DNA from: Acinetobacter shaoyimingii
Lineage (GTDB): Bacteria; Pseudomonadota; Gammaproteobacteria; Pseudomonadales; Moraxellaceae
NCBI RefSeq assembly: GCF_011578045.1
Contig: NZ_CP049801.1
Location: forward strand, 434,001-498,000
Reading direction: 5' to 3'
Length of the DNA: 64,000 nt
Shown here: one piece after another, positions 58,938 through 64,000 of the stretch
How positions within the stretch are numbered: position 1 is the first letter of the stretch
Layout of the letters: each line of letters starts with the position of its first letter
Program-made: the position numbers and the translations under genes
The notes under the pieces: model-generated
What the model was told of the DNA's origin: nothing
Database searches by the model: none
What the model saw: only the letters and a program-made list of their open reading frames with translations

Positions 58938-59485
58938 ATTGCTTAAATTTACTTTTAAAACACTTAGACATGATGAACTGATGAATCCAACACCAATATT
59001 AATCATGATGCTAAGAGTGATAGTGTTAAATCCTTAAGCTATGATGATATGCAGAAAGTTCAATTGAAGTATTGCAGTGGAGATTTAGTAGCAAATAACT
59101 CTGAGAATGCAGCTGATCAGAAGTTTATTTGATCCATGTAAAGAGATTAAATTGCGTTATATGGACATAGAAAATAAGGGCTGACAAGATATTTTAAAAG
59201 CATAATAATGGATTTTGTATTCCAGTTTTTAAACGATGTATTGCGCCCATGGCCATCATCATTGGTAGAAATATGTCTTTTTTTGGATATGAATAAACCA
59301 ATTTTGATCCATCTGGTGAGCTTATTAGACTTAAGTTGTAGATTTTTACCAAAACAGCTCAAAAAATTACAATTTAGCTTTTATATTGGAAAATTCAATT
59401 AAAACGGCGTGAAGTTAATTAGAAAACAAATGAAAGAAATATTTAAAAAAATGCACTAAAAAATTGACTTTTTATCAGGTATGAC
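58938..59485. other. Gap between mhpC and hcaR, possibly decayed DNA
   Basis: About 550 bases. Overlapping frames at 59208-59402 (plus) and 59147-59362 (minus) have no recognisable family and no clear ribosome site. I see no repeat or RNA gene. Confidence 0.4.
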
Positions 59486-59518
59486 ATCACTACTATTTCA
59501 TTGCGAAATAGTAGTGAT
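59486..59518 (-). terminator. 14-bp perfect hairpin after hcaR
   Basis: ATCACTACTATTTC (59486-59499) and GAAATAGTAGTGAT (59505-59518) with a five-base loop, 15 bases past the hcaR stop. No T run follows on the minus strand, so it may protect the mRNA 3' end or be a protein site rather than a classical terminator. Confidence 0.5.
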
Positions 59519-59532
59519 TCAGTGCTGGAATT

Positions 59533-60453
59533 TTAATTTAAGCTTTTACGTTCATCTGTTCGATTAATATCCAGATAAAAGACTTTGGTTAATAATTCTA
59601 TAAATTTCTTCACAGCTTCAGATGTAGAGTTTTTACGATAGCTCACAAAAAGATCTAGAGATGGAAGCTCTACATCGAGAGGTCTGATCACTGTATTGCT
59701 CATGGTCAGTGGGGCGATATAAGCAGGTAGTATTGTGCAACCTAAGCCCATTCCGACAGAATTGATATTGAATAAAATATTATCTGCTTTTTGCACGATA
59801 TTAAATTCAATATGATTGTCTTTGGCAAAATCTAAAATCGTATTGTGTAAAGTTTGCGATTGCTCGATATCTGGAATAATAAAATCTATGCCATTCAAAG
59901 CTTTAACAGGGACTCTTTCGTATTTTGCCAGTGGGTGATCATTGGGTAATAGTAAGATCAGTGGTTCACGAAGCACGAATTTACTTTCAATTTCATCATT
60001 TTGTAAGTTATGACGCGTGAAAGTGATATCAAGTTCACCTTTTTTAATAGAACGCATTTGCTCAGTGTTATTCAAGCTGAGCAACTCAATTTTAAATTCT
60101 GAATTCTGTACACGTAAGTTTGGCAGTACAAATGGGAAAACTTTCATTTCTGCAACAGGGACGAAGCCAATTCTGAGCAACTGTTGTTTTGCTTTAGAGA
60201 CTTGACGCGCCATAGCAACAGCTTTATCTGCCTGAGCAAGTGTTAGGCGGGCTTGTTCTAAGAAAACAGCGCCTTCATCAGTCAGTTCGACTTTGCGTTT
60301 AGTTCGGTTTAATAGTTTGACACCAACATCTTCTTCAAGATCTTTAATTTGTTGGCTGAGTGAGGGTTGGGCTGTAAATAGTTTTAATGCGGCTTTACTG
60401 AAATTAAGTTCTTCAGCAACAGTAATAAAATATCGAAGGTGGCGTAATTCCAT
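59533..60453 (-). CDS. hcaR: LysR-family activator HcaR-like
   Basis: A 306-residue LysR regulator. The N-terminal winged helix (MELRHLRYFITVAEELNFSKAALKLFTAQPSLSQQIKDLE) and the co-inducer domain (LLRIGFVPVAEMKVFPFVLP, VGMGLGCTILPAYI) match E. coli HcaR closely, as far as I recall it. HcaR activates the 3-phenylpropionate dioxygenase genes with phenylpropionate or cinnamate as inducer. Divergent from hcaE with a 282-base shared control region, the standard LysR layout. Confidence 0.88.
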   Translation of the reverse strand: MELRHLRYFITVAEELNFSKAALKLFTAQPSLSQQIKDLEEDVGVKLLNRTKRKVELTDEGAVFLEQARLTLAQADKAVAMARQVSKAKQQLLRIGFVPVAEMKVFPFVLPNLRVQNSEFKIELLSLNNTEQMRSIKKGELDITFTRHNLQNDEIESKFVLREPLILLLPNDHPLAKYERVPVKALNGIDFIIPDIEQSQTLHNTILDFAKDNHIEFNIVQKADNILFNINSVGMGLGCTILPAYIAPLTMSNTVIRPLDVELPSLDLFVSYRKNSTSEAVKKFIELLTKVFYLDINRTDERKSLN

Positions 60454-60735
60454 ATCACTCGTCCAAAGACTAATCCAAAAAAAGTCTTACTTTAGTTTCA
60501 CTCAAGTATAGAGCATAAACAATGATAAGGAGAAGATAGTAATAGTATTTAGATAATAAATGATATTTGACCACCTATAGCCATTTTTATATAAAAGTCA
60601 TCCTACTGAGTAAGTTCTAAAATATATTAATTAAAACAAAATAAATATTTCCTTATCAAGGCCCTCAACAGCGATTATCGTGCCCAGTTAAATCAATTTG
60701 ATTTGTGACCCCACGTTTGTCGCAGGAGAGCTTTC
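60454..60735. promoter_or_regulatory. Divergent hcaR/hcaE control region
   Basis: Holds AAATCAA-T-TTGATTT (60690-60704), a perfect dyad 31 bases before the hcaE ATG. It also holds a distant inverted pair TGATAAGGA (60523-60531) and TCCTTATCA (60650-60658). Any of these could bind HcaR. An AAATC-GT-GATTT dyad also lies ahead of mhpC, but with different spacing. AGGAG sits about 8 bases before hcaE. Confidence 0.4.
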
Positions 60736-62103
60736 ATGAATGGAAAAATTGATGTGCAACAAATCGACGCTTTAGTCGATGCACAAAATGGACGAATTTC
60801 GCCGTCAATTTATACGGATCCTGATTTGTATGAATTAGAACTTGAACGCGTGTTCGGGCGTACTTGGTTGTTCCTTTGCCATGAAAGCCAAATTCCTAAA
60901 GCAGGTGATTTCTTCAATACCTATATGGGTGAAGATCCAATCATCGTGGTTCGTCAAAAAGATAAATCAATTAAAGCTTTATTAAACCAATGCCGTCACC
61001 GTTCTATGCGTGTGAGCTTTGCAGACTGTGGTAATACACGTGCATTTACTTGCCCATACCACGGCTGGTCTTACGGTGTTGATGGTTCGCTTAAAGATAT
61101 TCCACTCGAAGATCGTGCATTCCCTCAAGGCGCTTGCAAAGAAAAATGGGGCCTTGTTGAAGTTAACCGTGTTAAGACTTACAAAGGTTTAGTGTTCGGT
61201 TGCTGGGATGACACAACACCAGATTTAGAAGAATACATGGGTGACATCGCTTGGTATTTAGATGGTGTTTTAGACCGTCGTCCAGGTGGTACAGAAATCA
61301 TCGGTGGTGTTCACAAATGGGAAATCGAATGTAACTGGAAATTTGCAGCAGAACAGTTTGCATCTGACCAATATCATGCATTGTTTTCTCATGCATCTGC
61401 GATCCAAGTCTTAGGTGCAAAACCAGATGACGAAGCGTCTAAAAAATTAGGTGCTGCGCAAACGGCTCGTCCTGTATGGGAAACTGCGAAAGACGCAATT
61501 CAATACGGTTCTCGTGGTCATGGTTCAGGCTTTTTCTTCACAGAAAAACCAGATGCAAACGTATGGGTTGATGGTGAAGTTGCAAACTACTTCCGTGAAA
61601 CTTATGAAGAAGTGAAAGAGCGTTTAGGTGATATTCGTGCTTTACGTCTTGCTGGTCACAACACCATGTTCCCAACTTTGTCTTGGTTGAACGGTACAGC
61701 AACGCTTCGCGTATGGCATCCACGTGGACCAAACAAAACTGAAGTATGGGCATTCTGTATTGCAGATGCTGAAGCGTCACAAGAAGTGAAAGAAGCATTT
61801 GAACGTTCTGCAACTCGTGCCTTTGGTCCAGCTGGTTTCCTAGAGCAAGATGACTCTGAAAACTGGATTGAAATTCAAAAAGTACTTCGTGGTTACAAAG
61901 CACGTAAAAACCAACTCATTATGGAAATGGGCTTAGGTAACGAAAAAGTACGTGAAGACGGTATTCCGGGTATCACCAACTACATTTTCTCTGAAACTGC
62001 AGCACGCGGCATGTACCGTCGTTGGGCAGATTTATTGATCCATGAAAAATGGGAAGACGTGGAAAAAGCAGCTGACGAATATGAGAAGGAGCTTATGAAA
62101 TGA
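60736..62103 (+). CDS. hcaE: 3-phenylpropionate/cinnamate dioxygenase large subunit
   Basis: A 455-residue Rieske non-heme iron oxygenase alpha subunit. Rieske ligands Cys86, His88, Cys106 and His109 (QCRHRSM...CPYHGWSYG). Mononuclear iron site with His214 and His219 next to Asp211 ([10 protein letters not shown]). It closely follows E. coli HcaE, which I recall as 453 residues. With HcaF and HcaC it adds O2 to the ring of 3-phenylpropionate or cinnamate to form the cis-dihydrodiol. Overlaps hcaF by ATGA. Confidence 0.95.
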   Translation: MNGKIDVQQIDALVDAQNGRISPSIYTDPDLYELELERVFGRTWLFLCHESQIPKAGDFFNTYMGEDPIIVVRQKDKSIKALLNQCRHRSMRVSFADCGNTRAFTCPYHGWSYGVDGSLKDIPLEDRAFPQGACKEKWGLVEVNRVKTYKGLVFGCWDDTTPDLEEYMGDIAWYLDGVLDRRPGGTEIIGGVHKWEIECNWKFAAEQFASDQYHALFSHASAIQVLGAKPDDEASKKLGAAQTARPVWETAKDAIQYGSRGHGSGFFFTEKPDANVWVDGEVANYFRETYEEVKERLGDIRALRLAGHNTMFPTLSWLNGTATLRVWHPRGPNKTEVWAFCIADAEASQEVKEAFERSATRAFGPAGFLEQDDSENWIEIQKVLRGYKARKNQLIMEMGLGNEKVREDGIPGITNYIFSETAARGMYRRWADLLIHEKWEDVEKAADEYEKELMK

Positions 62104-62618
62104 GTCAAATCAGCTTAGAACTTCATCACCAGATTAGTCAGTTTCTCTATCGTGAAGCAAAGTTGCTTGACGATTGGAAATTCCGCGATTGGTTAGACAC
62201 ATTAGCTGAAGATATTTCTTATACGCTACGTACTACACCAAACGCTCAAACGCGTGACCGTCGTCGTTCAGTTGAACCGCCTACAACTTGGGTATTCAAC
62301 GATACGAAAGATCTTTTAGAACGTCGTGTAGCTCGTCTTGAAACAGGCATGGCATGGGCTGAAGAGCCTCCTTCACGTACCACTCACATGGTGAGCAACG
62401 TGATTGTAGAGCCTACTGAAGTTGAAGGCGAATACGACGTGTACGTGACTTATCTCCTATATCGTACACAAAAAGAAAAAGACGTGGTCATTTACTGTGG
62501 TAAACGTCATGACAAGATCCGTAAAGTTGAAGGCGGCTTAGGTTTCCAAATCTTCAACCGTAAGATCACGCTTGACCAAGTTACCTATAACTCACATAAC
62601 TTGAGTGTGTTCTTCTAA
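62100..62618 (+). CDS. hcaF: 3-phenylpropionate/cinnamate dioxygenase small subunit
   Basis: A 172-residue beta subunit (SnoaL-like fold), same length as E. coli HcaF. Conserved stretches [35 protein letters not shown] and [16 protein letters not shown]. Structural partner of HcaE in the alpha3beta3 oxygenase. Overlaps hcaE by four bases and hcaC by one (TAATG). Confidence 0.95.
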   Translation: MSQISLELHHQISQFLYREAKLLDDWKFRDWLDTLAEDISYTLRTTPNAQTRDRRRSVEPPTTWVFNDTKDLLERRVARLETGMAWAEEPPSRTTHMVSNVIVEPTEVEGEYDVYVTYLLYRTQKEKDVVIYCGKRHDKIRKVEGGLGFQIFNRKITLDQVTYNSHNLSVFF

Positions 62619-62944
62619 TGAATAAGATTTTTGTTTGCCAAGTTGACGAATTAGACGAAGGCGAAGCGCTAAAAGTAGATTGCGGCGTAAACGGTATTGA
62701 TGCACTTGCAGTATTCAACAATGGTGGTGAATTCTTCGCTATGAATGATAAATGCAGTCATGGTAATGCTTCGATGTCTGAAGGTTATCTTGAAGACGAC
62801 GGTACTGTTGAATGTCCACTACATTCAGCTCGTTTTTGCTTAAAAACAGGTGAAGCACTATGTCTACCTGCAACTGACCCGATCCAAACTTTCCCTGTGA
62901 TCGTTGAAGATGGTCAATTGTTCGTAGAAATGGCAGGAGAATAA
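62618..62944 (+). CDS. hcaC: Rieske [2Fe-2S] ferredoxin of phenylpropionate dioxygenase
   Basis: A 108-residue Rieske ferredoxin that carries electrons to HcaE. Cluster ligands Cys46 and His48 (KCSHGNASMSEG) and Cys66 and His69 (CPLHSARFC). Near-identical in pattern to E. coli HcaC. Its reductase partner HcaD is not in the window. Confidence 0.95.
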   Translation: MNKIFVCQVDELDEGEALKVDCGVNGIDALAVFNNGGEFFAMNDKCSHGNASMSEGYLEDDGTVECPLHSARFCLKTGEALCLPATDPIQTFPVIVEDGQLFVEMAGE

Positions 62945-62946
62945 TC

Positions 62947-63762
62947 ATGGGTTGGCTACAAGGCGAAGTTGCACTTATTACTGGTGGTGGTTCAGGTTTA
63001 GGCTGGGCTTTGGTTGAACGTTTTTTGGAAGAAGGCGCTCAAGTTGCAGTTCTTCAACGTTCAAAAGCGAAAGTTGAAGCCTTGAATGAACACTTCGGCG
63101 GTAAAGTTCTTGCGATTGAAGGCGATGTAGCCAGCTATGAAGATAATGTCCGTGCTGTGAAAGCCACTGTAGAACGTTTTGGTAAACTCGACTGTTTCGT
63201 GGGTAATGCAGGTATATGGGATCACTATGCTGATATCGTTAATACCTCTGGTGAACAGCTCGAAAAAGCCTTTGATGAAATCATGGGGATCAACACCAAA
63301 TCACTGATTCTTGGTGCGAAAGCAGCACTTGAAGAGCTTGTAAAGTCTGAAGGTTCAATCATCTTCACACTGTCAAACTCTGCGCTTTATTCTGCCGGTG
63401 GTGGTCCTGTTTATACTGCATCAAAACATGCAGGTGTGGGCATCATGAAAGAATTGGCGTATGAGCTTGCGCCTAAAGTACGAGTGAATGCTGTTGCACC
63501 ATCAGGTATGAATGTGAATATCAAAGGTGCGGCGTCACTCGGTCAAGAAAATCTTGGTCTTTTGGATGCACGTGATCCTGAGAAAATCGCACGTGGCATG
63601 CCACTGAATTTCTTACCTGAACCTGAAGACATGACTGGTTCTTATGTACTGTTGGCTTCACGTGCGAATAACCGTCCACTCACAGGCGTTTTAATTAATG
63701 CTGAATGTGGTTTAGGTATTCGTGGTTTACGTCAACCTCGTGCAGGTTTCTTCGACGAATAA
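62947..63762 (+). CDS. hcaB: cis-2,3-dihydrodiol (phenylpropionate dihydrodiol) dehydrogenase
   Basis: A 271-residue classical SDR. NAD loop GGGSGLGWALVERF (about 12-25), NAGIWDH, catalytic Ser in TLSNSALYSAGGG and YxxxK in VYTASKHAG. Oxidises the dihydrodiol from HcaEFC to 2,3-dihydroxyphenylpropionate or the cinnamate analogue. Starts two bases after the hcaC stop. Confidence 0.94.
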   Translation: MGWLQGEVALITGGGSGLGWALVERFLEEGAQVAVLQRSKAKVEALNEHFGGKVLAIEGDVASYEDNVRAVKATVERFGKLDCFVGNAGIWDHYADIVNTSGEQLEKAFDEIMGINTKSLILGAKAALEELVKSEGSIIFTLSNSALYSAGGGPVYTASKHAGVGIMKELAYELAPKVRVNAVAPSGMNVNIKGAASLGQENLGLLDARDPEKIARGMPLNFLPEPEDMTGSYVLLASRANNRPLTGVLINAECGLGIRGLRQPRAGFFDE

Positions 63763-63789
63763 ACGCTTAAAGATCTAATGGACTAACCT

Positions 63790-63812
63790 AAGATAGCCGA
63801 ATTGGCTATCTT
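63790..63812 (+). promoter_or_regulatory. Hairpin between hcaB and mhpB
   Basis: AAGATAGCC, loop GAATT, GGCTATCTT (9-base stem), followed by CCGTTTT rather than a T run. May attenuate transcription or balance expression between hcaB and mhpB. Confidence 0.45.
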
Positions 63813-63829
63813 CCGTTTTGGAGTCAATC

Positions 63830-64000
63830 ATGCCCGTTAAACTCATTTGTGCTTCGCATAGTCCTTTAATGGAATTTGCTTCACCGCAAGAGCAACATAA
63901 AGAGCAAGCTGTAAGAAATGCCTTTGACCAACTTGCTGCTGAAGTAAAAGCCTACGATCCTACACTGATCATTACCTTCGGTCCTGACCATTTTAATGGT
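63830..64000 (+). CDS. mhpB: 2,3-dihydroxyphenylpropionate/2,3-dihydroxycinnamate 1,2-dioxygenase, N-terminal part
   Basis: 57 codons up to the window edge, no stop reached. ATG 63830 follows GGAG by 6 bases. The start KLICASHSPLMEF and the end of the visible part, GPDHFNG, match the class III extradiol dioxygenase MhpB of E. coli (CLSHSPL and APDHYNG), including the iron-site histidines. It should open the ring of the product of HcaB. Confidence 0.85.
   Translation, partial: MPVKLICASHSPLMEFASPQEQHKEQAVRNAFDQLAAEVKAYDPTLIITFGPDHFNG

Noticed and set aside
59147..59402. Overlapping 64- and 71-codon frames between mhpC and hcaR
   Set aside because: Opposite strands over the same bases, no recognised family and no good ribosome site.
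60523..60658. Distant 9-base inverted pair TGATAAGGA/TCCTTATCA in the hcaR-hcaE region as an HcaR operator
   Set aside because: A pair this long is not rare by chance in 280 AT-rich bases, and the same motif is not seen ahead of the other units of the cluster.

Overview
The window is chromosomal DNA of a low-GC gammaproteobacterium, almost certainly an Acinetobacter. The support is the AT-rich coding style, an mlaFEDCB operon, an AlmA-type long-chain alkane monooxygenase, and r-protein, SecY, Dxs and PlsB sequences that read like those I know from this genus. The species cannot be named from sequence alone.

Layout. 1-6600: housekeeping metabolism (aroE, a small membrane protein, hemF, ribA, dxs, suhB). 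6600-9205: a DEAD-box RNA helicase with a long structured leader and a repetitive RGG/RDRP tail. 9206-12900: a probable micro-ORF, then the mlaFEDCB phospholipid-transport operon. 12970-18800: corA, a LOG-family protein, a Nudix hydrolase, comF, recG and an NAD-binding epimerase-like protein. 18877-21219: an accessory gene of unknown function cut at codon 33 by a complete 974-bp IS982-family element with a 7-bp target duplication; removing the element and one duplication copy restores a 453-residue frame. 21280-28850: a REP-like palindrome, plsB, tesB, a broken small secreted-protein gene, a DAACS transporter, a metal-dependent hydrolase, and engB/yihA carrying an in-frame hexanucleotide repeat (Val-Asp run). 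29200-37000: a PQQ-dependent membrane dehydrogenase, nsrR with a flavohemoglobin-like protein lacking its NAD domain (and an NsrR-type operator), a HerA/DUF853 ATPase, a cystathionine beta-lyase-like enzyme and a class I glutamine amidotransferase.

37030-50845 is the complete S10-spc-alpha ribosomal superoperon (28 genes, rpsJ to rplQ, including secY, rpmJ and rpoA), with hairpins ahead of rpsJ, between rpsQ and rplN, and ahead of rpsM. almA follows.

53279-64000 (cut by the window edge) is a catabolic cluster for 3-phenylpropionate/cinnamate-type aromatics. It combines hca-type upper-pathway genes (hcaE, hcaF, hcaC, hcaB, regulator hcaR) with mhp-type meta-cleavage genes (mhpD, mhpF, mhpE, mhpC and the start of mhpB) and an OprD-family porin. 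The inferred flow is entry through the porin, dihydroxylation by HcaEFC, rearomatisation by HcaB, ring cleavage by MhpB, hydrolysis by MhpC, then MhpD-E-F to pyruvate and acetyl-CoA. The ferredoxin reductase (hcaD) and an inner-membrane transporter are not seen and may lie beyond base 64000.

The most unusual items are the IS-split accessory gene, the reductase-less flavohemoglobin under apparent NsrR control, the Val-Asp microsatellite in an essential GTPase, the large rpsQ-rplN hairpin, and the hca/mhp hybrid cluster. No tRNA, rRNA or CRISPR array was seen.
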